NCBI RefSeq assembly: GCF_965638725.1
Contig: NC_134950.1
Location: 7,440,101 to 7,504,100 of the forward strand
Direction: 5' to 3'
Length of the DNA stretch: 64,000 nucleotides
Source: Aptenodytes patagonicus
Taxonomy: Eukaryota; Chordata; Aves; Sphenisciformes; Spheniscidae
The translations under genes and the position numbers were made by a program. Positions 25,110 to 37,711 of this stretch are shown piece after piece; position 1 is the first letter of the stretch, and the number at the start of each line of letters is the position of its first letter. The notes beneath the pieces were generated by a model. That model was given only the letters and a program-made list of their open reading frames with translations, was not told where the DNA came from and made no database searches.

Positions 25110-26360
25110 CAGGAATTAATGAGATCATGGAGTTGCAAGTGTAATGGTCAGAAGAGACTTCTGGAGGTCTCTGGTCCAACCACTTGTTCAAAGCAGGGCT
25201 CTAACTAGCACTTGGTGGGGTCAGCCGTGGCTTTGTCCTGCAAAGCCATGAAAACCCCCGAGGACAGAGAATCCACTGCCTCTCTGGGAAGCCTATTCCT
25301 GGGCTTCACCACCCTCCTAGTGATGAAACAGTTTGTCATGGTGTCCAACCTGAATTTCCCATGCTGCCTTTTGAGGCCATTGCTCGCTCTTATCCTGTCT
25401 GCTAGTGCTAAGAGAGTTTGGGTTGACTGTCTTTATAGTTCCCATCTTGGTAGCTGTAGACAGCTCTTAGATGGTCCTCGCCTACTCTTTGCCAGAGAAA
25501 ACAGGTCCATGTCCCTGAGGCCCTTGACCACCTTGGTAGCCCAGGGCTGGACCCTCCTTAGTTCCTCAGCATCCCGTTGAAGTGGGGGTCCTGACCTGAG
25601 CACTCGGTATCTGCAGAGTGGCCTTGCCAGTGGCAGGCAGAGAAGGCATAACATCCCTTACCTGCAGTCCTCTCTGTGGTTTGCCTTCTCTGCAGTGAGA
25701 CGGTGGCTCCCGTTTCAGCTGGCTTCTGCCCCAGCACCTGGGTCCTTTCCAGGAGGGCTGTTACTCAGCCAGCTCTCCCCAGCCTGTGCTGATGCATGGG
25801 GTTCCTCTGCCCTGGGTGCAGAGCTTTGTGCTTCTCCTTCTTGAACCTGATGAGGTTTCTTTTGGCCCCGTCCTCGGGTTTATCATAGCCTGTCTCTGTT
25901 GGTAGAAGTGCTGCCATTCACTGTGTCAGCCTCCTCTTCTTCTCTGCCCCCTCCACTTTACTATCACCTGCCAGTTTGCTGAGGGTGCAGTCTGTGTCAT
26001 CTTCCTGGTTGCTGATGAGCTTGGGCTTCCTCAGCTCCCAGGTGAGATTGTGGTGGGAGGCTGTGTTGAAAGCCATACTAAAGTCAAAGCATGTTACATG
26101 TGCCGTTCAACTTTGAAAGTAGCCCCCCAGCTCTTCATGGGAGGCTGGTTGGGTACATTCTGCCTTTGATAAATCTTCAACTGTTCATGATTATCTTTTT
26201 GTCCACATCTTTAAAAATTAATTCCAAATGAACGTGCCTTCCAGAAGTTGGTGGTACTCTGTACCTCCTCTTTTGACTTTCTCAGACATGAGTATGGTGG
26301 GTTTTGTGCTTGTCAGGAACCTTCTGTGAATGCCATGACACCTTCTTCTAGATGATACTG
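25110..26360 (-). mobile_element. Ancient, highly diverged CR1 LINE fragment (copy 3)
   Basis: Minus-strand CR1 much older than the other copies. The 3' UTR-proximal part (about 25130-25420) still shows the CR1 order: a TGGACCAGAGACCTCCAGAA-like 3' segment, then sequence for a diverged ORF2 C-terminus. At 25433-25654 a frame with KGLRDMDLFSLAK echoes the [11 protein letters not shown] motif of younger copies. Farther right, 26040-26360 retains scattered matches to the reverse-transcriptase region, with many indels. Ends are approximate because similarity fades gradually. No tail repeat was found. It belongs to a different and older subfamily than copies 1, 2 and 5. Confidence 0.8.
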
Positions 26361-27529
26361 GTAATTCTGTATAGAATACAGCAAAAGAAGACTAATGCAT
26401 TTGGTAGTTGGTAAGCAAAATTTTTAACAGTCAGTATGAAAATCAAAGATTATTTTCATGATATAGAAAAAAATTTCCTGCTAAAAGTCACTTCTGTCTT
26501 CTCAAAAAAAAATGGAGTGCCTCTTATTGTAGTCCCATAACTAAATGTTAAATGTTATATTGCTCCAACTAAGGAAACATGACTCAAATTTGTCAGATAT
26601 ACTTCTGGCAAATATACAGACTAGGAAAGTCTATTTTAATTCTTGTTGTGTTATAAATTATTGAAGGAGGTGGCTTGATTATAGAGGAAATGGTGTTTGA
26701 GAGGCTATGAAAGTAGTAATTTTCTAAGTATATTTGTCAGATCCTATGTAAAATTGATTTGAGAATATGGAGTAATGTTTTAAAAATGAACTGTTTTGCC
26801 AGCGCATTATGTCTGTTTCCAGTTACTGTCAGTAAATTCTGAAAATTATTTTCTGAAAAGAACTTGGTGAGATTTACATTTTAAACAGAGATAATCGTTC
26901 TGAGAGTAGTTGAAAGGTGTTTTGTATTTTTTTTATGTTGTATGCTTTTTGTTTTGTTTTTGAGATTGTTGATCCTGAAGTGGATGCCATGACTGCATGC
27001 TGTTCTTGTGTGGACTGTTTCCTTTGTGGAAGCAGGCTGTATATGTGTACCTAAAAGAATGGGTCTCTTGGGTATTATTGCAAAACAAATAATTTTTTTT
27101 TTAACTTGTGTATAAGGAGAAAGATGCTTTGTAAAACCAGGTGCCATGGACTTACCTGATGTTCGTGACTTGCATGCTTGCTGGGTTGAGCTTATTTTCT
27201 TTGAAGTAATTAAAAAAAATTGTATATGCTCTGGGAGCAAGGTTAGGATTGATACTGGTGTACAGATAATTTCGCAGTCTGATATCCTTCAGATTTAATT
27301 GCAATGCAGGAGATGAGCTCACTTTATACAGCAGGGGAAATATGCGACACTGTACTTTCACCAAAGTCCACAGGCTGCAGTAACAATCTCCAAAATTGGA
27401 GCTTACCAAAATTAAGTGTGAGAATGCCAGGATTTGTCATATTTGCAACTATCCTCGTTTGCAAAGATTGGAATAAGTTCACATGGGATTACCCTTAAAA
27501 TGGGAACACTTGTCTTGTATTGCCTGTAG
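26361..27529 (+). other. Putative intron sequence
   Basis: AT-rich, with no recognisable element or gene. On the minus strand a 74-base segment at 27157-27230 is bounded by good acceptor and donor sequences and is open in one frame, but the encoded peptide is unknown and chance is likely. Confidence 0.4.
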
Positions 27530-27646
27530 ATCTCTTGGTGCCCTGGCCCTTACCAGCTTCTCCAGCAATCTAGTAATACGGCGTAGCCTTAATTGTTGGA
27601 CTGCTGATGTTAACAGACTATCCAAATGTGTCCTTGTTCAGCAAAG
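27530..27646 (+). ncRNA. Candidate exon of the miR-30 host transcript
   Basis: 117 bases bounded by a good pyrimidine-rich acceptor (GTCTTGTATTGCCTGTAG|A) and a good donor (CAAAG|GTAAGCAG). One frame is open throughout (38 codons, including SLGALALTSF and NRLSKCVLVQQ), and it joins in frame to the next candidate exon at 28241. The peptide matches no protein I know, so a noncoding exon with a chance open frame is more likely. The call rests only on splice-site appearance and position between the CpG island and mir-30d. Confidence 0.35.
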
Positions 27647-28240
27647 GTAAGCAGAGGGACTTGGCAGTATGAATGTCTCCTTGCAATTCTCAACTTGTTT
27701 CCATCACAGTGTTACAGAGAACTATTGTTGGCAGCTGATGTCACCAGAGAATTATAATTGCAAATGTGAGTGAAAAGTCATTAAGTGAAGGAGTGTGCTA
27801 AATGTGTCATTGATTCGAGTCTGCTGCACCAGACTTAATTGATATCCACTCAAAAAAAAAAAAAAAAATCCCAACAACCTAGCCTAACAAATGACATATT
27901 TATATAGCTTTTTTTGGTCCAAATCTTTTCACGGAGGTTTTTCCATTCATTCTTGGCCATGTTTGAGTCGGCAGGCATGGAGGGCTTCAACATTTTAGGA
28001 AACTTGCTACTGGAAATAGTAAAGACTGAATTATTTGGTTTTAGGTTATTTTTTTGTGGGTAGAGCTCTTCTGATACTACTGCAAAGAACATTTATTAAA
28101 TGTATTCTTTGTTTCTGTTTCTAGTCAAGTGTTAGGGTGGTTTTTTGCCCTCCTGCTTCTGTCTTCCACTCTCTTAAAGAGAGAGTGATCAGATCAGTTA
28201 TTGTATAATCAGTAGTGTGAACTTTCTTTGTATTTTTCAG

Positions 28241-28426
28241 GTTGGAGGATCTTCTGAATCCTATACTTAAAGATGTCTTTAAAAAGAAAGAGCTCATTTT
28301 CTACAGACAGCTTTGTCATCTTGGACCAGAGATATTGGTTACCTTGGAAGAAGAAAAGGCAGACTATGGGCCTAAATTAGGAATTGGAAGACTCTTCAGA
28401 ATAACATGGAGACATGTCATGTAGAG
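28241..28426 (+). ncRNA. Candidate exon of the miR-30 host transcript
   Basis: 186 bases after a strong acceptor (CTTTCTTTGTATTTTTCAG|G) and before a moderate donor (GAG|GTAGCA). One frame is open for 60 codons (LEDLLNPILKDVFKKKELIF near its start) and ends at TAG 28422-28424, two bases before the donor. Spliced to 27530-27646 the frame is continuous (AG|G). No known domain is recognised. A short novel ORF cannot be excluded, but the placement just upstream of mir-30d favours a host lncRNA exon. Confidence 0.35.
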
Positions 28427-29479
28427 GTAGCAGTAAAATATTTAAAGTGATTTGTTTTAATAGTTTTTAATTAAGTATCTCCAAGAATCTACCCCAGATT
28501 AAACAATCTACTTTCAGTGTAGCTCTTTACCAGGAATGAGAAATTCCTTTCCTGTAAAGGGGACCAAAAGAGAAAGGTAAATAGCTGAAACTATTAAATT
28601 AGAACTGTACTGTGGACAGCAATATTGAGTTATATGTTAAATCCATTGAGCTTGTATAATCAAAATTTCTTGATAAATCTGAAGAAGGAATATATTTATG
28701 GGATCATCAAGAAAGGGAGCGAATCTTCATGTGAAATCTGGCCTAATATGTTCAGAGTATTCACATTTGTCCTAAGTTTGTAGTTCTAGTTGTTCAGGTT
28801 TCTCTTATGGTCAATGCACTGCAATGTAGCTATCCTGCTAGAAAAGTTTAAAATCTAAAAAAGTGAAAATAGCAGTGCATGTTGCTATATATCACACAGC
28901 AATATAAACTGCTGAACGTCTGTGCTCTGAGGAAGAGAAATACAAGTAAGGGTGCTAATATTCTCTCTTCCTTTTTCTGTTCCTGACTGCAGGTTGACTT
29001 ATTGGTTGGGATTTTTATGAGGATAATTCATTATGATAAGTTTAGTGTGGCAGATGGATTTTTTGGGGTTTTTAGTTCATTTTTAAAGCAAAATGATCTT
29101 GGATTAGCCACTTCCTGCCCCCTGTGGTGAGTGTGGAGATGACAGATTACTGCAGAACTTTCTAAGTTACCTGAAATAAAGACTTAATTTGGCTGAATAA
29201 CTTCTTGGGTATGTTACTCCACCTAATGGAGAGCCAAGATGGTATTCTGTAAATAAACATATGGTTTCTTCAGGCTGAACTGTGTTGCTCAGCCTGAGCA
29301 ATACAAGACTGTGGTGGTGGGGTGGGGGATGTCTAATTGGTGCCATCATTCTTAGCCATAGCAGACTAAATTTATTATTTTGTTCTAACTTTGTTCAGGC
29401 TCAGATGTGGGGCAATTGGGCAGAGGCCCTTCTGAATCTGAACTTTATTTTGGCTCACACCATCATCCTTTTCCTGTAG

Positions 29480-29508
29480 TTTGTCCTCCTTAGATCTCCT
29501 TTTGTCAG
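29480..29508 (+). ncRNA. Candidate 29-base microexon
   Basis: A strong acceptor (CACCATCATCCTTTTCCTGTAG|T) is followed only 29 bases later by a consensus donor (TTGTCAG|GTAAGAA). Its length is not a multiple of three. Either site could also act alone. Chance pairs of good sites occur in long introns, so this is weak without RNA support. Confidence 0.2.
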
Positions 29509-30906
29509 GTAAGAATATTATTTTACAACACAGACTTCTAGGTGTTTGTTTTTCTGAAATGATTATTACGGCATATGTGTCCAGCCCTCACTTAAATTCG
29601 GTCTCGGCTGTGTTAGTAACGTTCTACTTTCATGCTTTCCCATATATTTTTAAAATACCAAGACACCTTTTTTCCCCTCTTTCTTTACAATTGGTAATAT
29701 TAGATTCAATCTCTTTCGCTGTTTTAGAATTCATGGCCCAATTTACAAAAAACCTTCTACCTCTTGTACCAAAATTGCTAGTTGTACCACGTATGTATTA
29801 GTGATCAAAAGAAGCAGTGTGTGCTTTCCTGAAAATACACAGGAAATGCGGTGTTAAAACTACTCATGTACGCTTCCTACTTCATCATAATTCATCATGC
29901 ATTAACAACTTCTGGTGCTGCAGTGAGCTCTCTGTGGGTGTTAGAAGCTCACTACAACATACAATCAGTATTCAAGGCAGTAACACACATCTGAATCACT
30001 GCATGACATAAGTGCTATTGGAGATGATGTGATTTGGATTACATACAAGCTGCAAGCTACGGTTCTTAAAATGTAGTGCTGATTCAGACACACTGTTTGA
30101 CCCAGGGCAAATAGCTTCATTTATTCTTTGCGATCCCTGAAAAAGTGGAATAAAAATGCTTGTGAACTATAAGGCTAGTTAAAACTGTATAAAAATGGTG
30201 AGAATTTAATTACTTAATACTTCAGAGTTGGATAAATTTCTTTGAGCATTTAGTTTTGAAATAAGCTGTCTAGTGAAAAGAAGTTGTTCTCCCCTCCCTG
30301 ATCCCCCTTCCCCCACCAAAGAAAGAAAGAAAAATAGGGACTTGAGTATAAAATCTGTTCTGGCTACTTAACTGTAGTATCAGAGGAATGGGTTTGTATT
30401 TAAATAGTTTGGTATAATTGCACTACTATAAGGTAAAAAGGGAAAGAATCTATTCAAAATAAATGTTTGGATTTATATTAATCTCTTTTCCTAGATTTAT
30501 ACTTAGGAGGAGTTTGTGGGGGAAGGAGAAAAGAGCATAGTGAGAGCATATCAATTCATGTAGCGTTAGTCTTTAAACAGACTATACTATAGTATACAGT
30601 AGAATTTTAAAATCCAGATTTAACTACTAGAAAACTGGTGAATGCTGGCTGTTGACTTCCATTGTGAAGTTCTTCCTACTATTTTTTAAATTTGTGTGCA
30701 GTTCAAGAATCCCTTTTATATTTAGGATTTAATGTTTAATCCTCAATTCTGTTCTGGTCAATATGCGACTTTAAAAAAAAATCATAGGAAAAGTGAGCAT
30801 CTGTCTCCCTCTGTCAGTTCTAGTCACTTTTTTGCTTGCATCAGGCATCTGTGGCTAAATTGCTTTGACTGATAGATGGACCGATTGACAAGACCTTGAC
30901 TCCAAA

Positions 30907-30929
30907 ACACACACACACACACACACACA
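30907..30929. repeat. (CA)n microsatellite
   Basis: About 11 uninterrupted CA units, likely length-polymorphic. Confidence 0.95.
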
Positions 30930-31047
30930 AGAGTGCATGCAGACGGGCTCCTTTGACTCTGTTTACATTTAACTATTTGTGTGACAGCTGAGGCTTCAAA
31001 TTCAATGAATTATAGTGGTCATGCTGGTTGTAGAGTGAGGACGTCTT

Positions 31048-31140
31048 AAGGGGTGGGGAGGAGAGAAGGAAGAAGCTGTCTTCGGCAGCTTCCCTCCTCA
31101 CCCCCCTTCCTTTCTCCTTCCTCCCCTCCTTCCTCCTATC
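31048..31140. repeat. Purine tract facing pyrimidine tract, imperfect inverted repeat
   Basis: An almost pure purine run (about 31048-31077) turns through GAAGCTG-TCTTCGG-CAGCTTC into an almost pure pyrimidine run of about 50 bases (31088-31140). The central 7-base arms pair exactly and the outer parts (GGGGTGGGGAGGAG against CTCCTCACCCC) pair with gaps. It could fold as a hairpin in RNA or adopt triplex (H-DNA) structure. Confidence 0.7.
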
Positions 31141-33898
31141 TTGTTGAGCTCTTTGCTCAAGGTGCTCACGTAAGGTGCAGTAAAAGTTCAGTGTGACTGG
31201 TAAAATAATGCCTGAAGCTTGGGAAAACTGCAGTAAATCTCTGTGGCCTGCATGGCTTTGATTTGGAAATCGTGAATGAACACAAACTTAAGTATCATAA
31301 TGGTGTCCCTTTTTTAGTATTAAACCTCTTCTGTTATTCTGGGCTATTGTCAGCTGAAGAACAGTTCCTAGGCAGGTGATCATACATTGCTGTTGGAAAA
31401 TGAGAAATAGGTAAATTTCCTGTGTCAGAAGGACTTCACGTAGTCTTAAAGATTTGCATTGTCTGCATGTTCTCTACATGTGCAGTTAGGAGGGGATTTC
31501 GCACTTCAAAGAATGATACTTTTATTGCTGTTCTTAACAAAAACAGTTAAAGGCATTAACAAGAAGCCAGCAGTCAATATTCCTTGGTTTGTGATGACAT
31601 TAGAATAAATCCTGTTTGTTTTCAGTGCTTTTAAGCTTTACGCAAATGAGAGGGCAGTGCCTTTGACAAAAGCTGGAATAAGCTGTCTACTGATATTTGT
31701 TTACAAAAAGAAAGTTTGGGAGAATAGCTGAACATGCTTTGTAATAAATATACAGCTTCAATTTTGATGGAACTTTTATAGAAGTTGTATCTTTCAAGCA
31801 TGTAGTTGTACAAAGTGATCTGTAATGCCTCTACCTTCTTTAACACCACATTTGGAAATGAAAATTTCAACTCCTTTTATACAAATATAATCACTTTCTA
31901 AGATGCTGTGTAAGTATTTGTAGTTGACAGTGAGTTTGATAAAGCAGCAAGAGACTTCATCGTCATGTATATTGGCTATTTTATGATGATTTACATGTTA
32001 AAACAAAAGGGGGTGGTGGGGAGTTTGTTCTCTTTGGGCAGGTGACATTGTAGTAACCTTCATTATTCCTTAAGAAGTAAGTGTTAAAGGAAAGCAGTCT
32101 AAGAAATGGTTCATTGCAACTTAATGCTCAACAACCTAATTAGTCAAATACCATGTGCCTACCTCTGCATGAAATAGCCTATTTCTTTCCAATGTAAAAT
32201 AGGAATTTTTAGTTTTGGAACAGCCTGTAAGAGGCCTTTGTTGCAAATGACCACTGGCTTTTTAACTATTTATTCTCAAAAATAATGAAGGTCAGCATGG
32301 TATCCATAGTGACTGCATGCAGCTTCCTCATTAATCTTGGCATACTGCTGCAATAACGAAATTCACTTACTGCTAACAAGTTTTCATCTTTCAGGAGGAA
32401 ACCTTTATTTGAAAACTGGATGTGATTGGGTTTCTGTAACTGAGAAATCTTGAATATTGTAATTTTTCTTCACTTTTAAACTCCTTGTCATAATTTCTTT
32501 TTTTATGAGTTGCTGTGGAGGCCTAAACAGAATCCCCCAGAACAAGCAACCTTAAATTGCTGAAGTCTACATATAATCTGGCAGTAGAAAACTTTTTACT
32601 GCCAAAATTTTTTCTTTCTGAAGGGATAAAGACTGCTAAATGGGAGTATATCAATATGCTTTCAGCTCTGTTAGTAAAAGGAAGACATTCCACTATAAAC
32701 TACAAAATGAAAGGCATATAAGTATTATGTGAATATGATCAAGCCAGAATTACATGGTTAAAAAAAATCTGCTGATAGCAGTTTCAGACCCTTCACGTCC
32801 ATCGCAAAGCCGGGGGAAACTTCAGCAACAGCAGGAGCGCCACGGGAGCCCTTTGAATTTTGACTTTTGGATTACTTCTGTGCACAACAGTGGGGAATCA
32901 GAGCGTTAGGAGAATATGCAACAACTAACTCAGTGCAATGCACTTAATAAATTACTTTGGTTTAAATTAAATTATTTCCTCTTTAAATGTTATGCATCAT
33001 AAATACTAATTTTTACTATTATAAAGGTTCTTTTAACTTAGAGGAAATTGATTGTTGCAGAACAGAATGCAGTCTTGTGGGAGTTTTGATAGTAACTTGT
33101 TGAAGATGGGAAGTAAAATGGTTCCATCCTGAGGCTGTTACTGTTTTCCCTCCCTCCCTGTCCCTCTCCCTCAACGCTACCCAAAGATAAGTGGTTTGGT
33201 GTTTGGTTTTTGGCTTTGGTTTTTTTTTTTTATTAGTTGGTTGTAATAGAGCTTTAAACTGATCAGGTAGGATTCTGACACTGAAAGTAAATGTTTTCAG
33301 AATTCTGTCACGTTTCTGTTTCTGATATTTTCTTTATTATGAACGTGGCTTGTTTTGCTACTGTCTTTAATTTTGCATATGGCCTTATTTAAAAATATAA
33401 ATAATTATGAAAGGATAGCGATCTGCAAAATTCATAGGATGTTCAAAGTGGAAGTCCATTCATTTTTGAAAGCTCCAGGAATGAGGGTGTAGGGAAGTAA
33501 AGTCAAGGGATCTTTAAAAAAATTGTAGTCTATTTGATTTATATATATTTCAAATGTAGAAATGAAATACCTATTTATAAATAAATATAAAAATATAAGT
33601 AAAATAATAAATAGATTTGAACCTAAAGACATCTTAAAATGTATATTAAAAATTGAGAATTTGTATTCTAATATGTTGCATTTAGAAACTTTGTTAATTT
33701 AATGTCAGTTGAGAATCTAGAACTGTATTTTTGTTACTGAATGTGAAAATAAGGTTTTCTTCAGAATTAGCTGAACAGTAATTGGTTGGAATGTTATAGA
33801 TGCAGCACGTCTTAAATCTTTTCCTTTTTATTTCCCCTCCTCTAAAGGTGACCGGCTGCTTTGTACTGTTAGCCAGTTGCAGTGATCTATAGTAGTCT

Positions 33899-33965
33899 GT
33901 TGCTGTAAACATCCCCGACTGGAAGCTGTACCAGTTCTAGCTTTCAGTCAGATGTTTGCTGCACC
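33899..33965 (+). ncRNA. MIR30D: microRNA precursor mir-30d
   Basis: The 5' arm at 33904-33925 carries the miR-30 seed (GUAAACA) followed by the miR-30d-specific CCCCGACUGGAAG. The 3' arm at 33941-33962 (CUUUCAGUCAGAUGUUUGCU...) is the matching star strand. By hand, 13 of the first 15 positions of the lower stem pair (GTTGCTGTAAACATC against GATGTTTGCTGCAC), and about 15 bases form the terminal loop. miR-30 family members repress targets through seed pairing in Argonaute complexes after Drosha and Dicer processing. It lies 3.8 kb 5' of mir-30b on the same strand, as in the vertebrate MIR30D/MIR30B cluster, so both probably derive from one primary transcript. The hairpin borders are approximate. 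Confidence 0.97.
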
Positions 33966-36900
33966 TGGCTATTCTTGGGCAACATCAGAAGGAAAAGCTG
34001 TCATAAATACATGGGCGCATATATCTCTCTGTAATGCTGTTTCTATAGACACAGTTGAATTGCCTTCGAATGAATTAACCTGATTGTTATTAATAGTGTA
34101 GGTATGATTTCTTGAAATCTAGTCTGAAATGGAGATGCAAAGCTGTTGCACATGTATCACTCAAAACCGAGTCCTTCGCTGCCTTGTGGTATGAGCTACG
34201 GAATTATGCTTCACTGGAACACAGCGGCGAGTGATGGTTAACTTCTTGTACAATCATCCATAAACCAGACTTGCTTTATGAATTGTCTGTTTTAGCAGCT
34301 TCTGTTACTCATGACTTTTAGGAAAAATTATTATAAATGCTGTCAAATATTTAGCAGGCATTTTACCTAATGTGCCTTGCTTTTTGTTGTTTTTTCTGAA
34401 ATTCCACGTTCTGAGTCTCCTTATGAGTGGGTGGTGCTCTTATTGTTTGTAAGCTGGATATAACCCAAGGCCAAAATAAAGGTTAAAAAAAATACGACAC
34501 GGGATGTATTTTTGCGCTAACAATGCATAGCATGCATGCTTGTTTGTGGTATGGTCATCTTGGTTTGTGCTACCCCCCACCATAGCACTAAAGGTTTTAT
34601 TTTTCATGTAAGTAACAGCTATTGAAAGTACTTCTCCAGAATTAACTCTTCACTGATTCAGTTCCAAAATGACTTAAAACAATCATGTCAACAGGAACAG
34701 CCATCTGCAAAAAAGCTTCAGTGCTTGCCACTTTTCTCAGAGTGGGAGCTGCACGTGCTGTTTCCTGGATCTTGTCTGGGATTTCTTTTCTCCTTTGTTT
34801 CTCTCTAGTCTTCTATTTTTTAAAGGAATGGCCTATGCAAGTAACTTCTGCTGCTGCTACGACAAAGTATTCTTGCACTGTTTTAGCTCTCCTTTCTTCC
34901 CCCTCCCAAAATGTTGTCTTTTTATTCCCTAACACTTCAAAGAAAAACTGTTTAATTTATTTGATAGTATAGTAAACCTAGGTATTATTTGTATTATATA
35001 TATATATAGCTTTGCTATAGCGATTCTGTAAAAGAAGATTATGTCCAAAGATACAAATACTCAGCAAAGTGAAAGATTTTCTCTTTAATTTATCAGAATT
35101 AAAACTCTTAGGATTTCTTAGTCCTGGGAAGGCTAGACTAATAAGCATTAGAAAGGTAATGATTTTGAGGCGGGCAGTGAATGATCAAATGTGAACCAAG
35201 AACATCCATTCTTCTTCTGTGACGGTCCCGTGACCGTAACTGTTTTGTTTGTTACCTGGGTGTTCTGTCTGGTGACATAGGAACACGTGCGGCGATAGGA
35301 GGTACTGAACTTACTTCTTGATCCAATTCATTGCTAGCACCTCTACAAAGATTTGTTTTTAAAGCAACTTAGCAACTTGCACACTTGATACAATCTCAGT
35401 TAAAACCAGGTTTTTTAAATATTATCTCTTTGGCTTGATCATTCATGTAGGTGTATTTATGAAAAGGACTTTGAAGCAGAATCTACAGATCTTAATTTCC
35501 TTAAAAAAAAAAAAAGGTGCTGGTAGTTGTTTTCCAGGCTTTCTTTGCTGTAAATATTTAGCATTTCCTAGTTGTGTATAGTATTTGGACTTAGAAGAAA
35601 GGAAGTGTTCTCTGTTAACAAACTTCTCTGAATGATCAAAGTAAACATGTTATCTCATAATTAATCTAATAGTCATTTTGGTTAGTGCTGTCTTAGCCTT
35701 TCCACATGCCAGGTAACAACAGTGCTTTTTTTTTTTCTTAATAAGCTTAGTTCACGTGCAGTTTGTCAGTCCAGTCTTGTGGAATTTTACTTATGCGTAC
35801 ATTTATATTGTACTAGTATCTAATACATGTACTCAAACACAGCTGTCATATGTCTTCACATGAAAACAAATTGAAGTGGCTTGTAACTGCAAGAAATAAA
35901 TAAATCTAAAAAAAACACACTGCATTTTTGTTTGAGGTTTTTTTGCCAAGTGTTTGAAATACAAGGATCTCCTTTTTCTATACATGACACCCAAAGTACT
36001 GACCATCTTAACACATCTCAAACATGGCCGTTGTTTGCAACTGAAGAAGGTGGGGTCTCTCAGAGCGGTGTCCAGATGCGTATTTACGCCATGGTTCCAG
36101 GTGAGCTCGCAGGACAGGGATTGCCAGAAGGGATGATGGAATTTGGCATGTTAGCTGTGCAGTTCTGCTGGTGGGGAGGAGGACTTGAAGCAACTGTTGC
36201 AGAATTAGGCAGCACAGGGCCACAACTATGCCAATGAATTTTGGGAATGGAAGAGGCTTGACACGTCAGCCTGGTGATCAACAAGCAAGTTACCCCATCG
36301 CATTACCGTGGGGCCCGTGACTATTGCTTGCATTATAAGGGGTCATGGATCAGTCTCTGATGTTTTGCAGTGCACTGATTTCGAAGTGGAGGAAAATACC
36401 TGAATGAAAACCAGGTTGGTGGTGCAGAGGCCAGCAGTGAAACTGCAGGGACACAGCTAGTAATTTTGGGTGGCTGTCATACGCTGTATATGCAGGTGCA
36501 ATGTACCTTTGGAGATGGAGCTAGGGAGGAATACAAAGGTCCTCACTGGCTTAGCAAGTGGAGTGCCTGTGAAGACTAGTGTTTGGGGTCTGGATTAGCT
36601 GCCTGTGGTTTTCCTCTGAGTGGTTTCTATGACCGCTTAAGAGCAATACTTCAAAGTCCTCGATGACTTTAGACTGGCCTCTGTGAAGCACTGTCTTCCC
36701 TTGCTGTGACCTCACAGCTGCATTCAGCAGAAATGCCTGAGCTCGTGGTTTTTCTTCATACAAAGAACAACTGTGAAACATTTGGGGGGCTTCTCCCCCT
36801 CCTCTATGTGTGAAATAATCTGCATCTGTGGTTCCTTCCCCCCAGTAAATCAAAACACCTGTTTGGAAGAGAGCTTTGAGAAGGCTGAGGCCTGCCTCTT

Positions 36901-37354
36901 GGCTGATTGAGTTTATTGAAGTATTATTTTCCTGGACTGCTGAGATCTTGTTTGAGACTGTAGACATTAAATTAAACATACCTGTAAAATCTAAGATAAG
37001 GTGTTGAAGCTAAACAGTGTTCTGCTCTCTTGCTGTTACAATTACTTGTATTTCTGAGTAGCTAAATCCATGTGGAGGAAAACAAGAATGAAAAAGATTG
37101 AAATAATGGGAGTACCTTGAAAAAGTTCTGGAGGAGGAATGGGAATTAGTTTAAGAAAACACAACACAAATAGGAAGACGTACAAATGTAGCAACAAAAG
37201 CTGTAAAATTTAGCACACTAAGGAAACTGTTGAAATGTCCAACACCACAAAGATTTATTTTTGCATAAACAGTTTGAGATGGACATCTTTGAGGACTGTT
37301 ACCCAGTTTGTGCCACCCCGTTAATCTCCCGTATGTATTTTGGTGGTGTTTCAG
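33966..37354 (+). other. Inter-microRNA region of the putative pri-miR-30d/30b
   Basis: 3.4 kb of AT-rich sequence with no transposon and no supported coding exon. A frame at about 35930-36237 is open but unrecognised. A good donor (CCAG|GTGAGCTC) occurs at about 36099/36100. A short TA run lies at about 34994-35009 and A/T-runs near 35502 and 35728. Confidence 0.5.
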
Positions 37355-37421
37355 TTTTGAAAATTACTTGAATTTGCGATTTCTAGAAGGTGCCTATTCT
37401 GAGCGTCAAGGGCCTTGGCAG
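37355..37421 (+). ncRNA. Candidate host exon ending 0.3 kb 5' of mir-30b
   Basis: A consensus donor (GGCAG|GTAAGTGC) at 37421/37422 is preceded by two possible acceptors: GGTGTTTCAG|T giving 37355-37421 (67 bases) and CGATTTCTAG|A giving 37387-37421 (35 bases). One frame is open in the longer form, but it is too short to judge. If used, mir-30b would be intronic, just 3' of this donor. Support is by splice-site appearance only. Confidence 0.3.
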
Positions 37422-37711
37422 GTAAGTGCAACAGAATGCTGATCTCCACGGGCTGTGAGAAACCTTTCTCCTATTTTCCTTCTTGTACCTCTACAGCATC
37501 GGGGACTGCAGATGTGTATTACCGTGTTGTGGTATTTAGAAGATTAAATGTTAAAAATACCTGTTCCAACTTCATAATGTTAGTAAGGCTTAAGTGTTGC
37601 AAGTGCCTTATGAGCTGCGCAAATTGTAGCGCTCACAACATACTGAAGTATGTCTGTGCAGATTCATTTTTGGATACCTTGAAAGCCAATGCTGTATTTG
37701 TATTGTTAAGC

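Larger units (their letters stand above)
29511..33898 (+). other. Putative intron 5' of mir-30d
   Basis: 4.4 kb of AT-rich sequence free of recognisable transposons or coding exons. It contains a CA microsatellite (30907-30929), a purine/pyrimidine inverted element (31048-31140), a G/T-rich run at about 33190-33232 and an AT-rich block at 33535-33615. Confidence 0.5.

Noticed and set aside
27157-27230. Minus-strand exon-like segment with good acceptor and donor and one open frame
   Set aside because: Only 74 bases, peptide unknown, no partner exon on the minus strand. Such decoys are expected by chance in introns.
33694-33912. Minus-strand open frame overlapping the mir-30d 5' arm
   Set aside because: Its start merely reads the complement of the microRNA; no protein similarity and no supporting signals.
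35932-36237. 101-codon + strand open frame between the microRNAs
   Set aside because: No known domain, poor start context, and open frames of this length occur by chance in a 64-kb window. The opposite strand is also open here.
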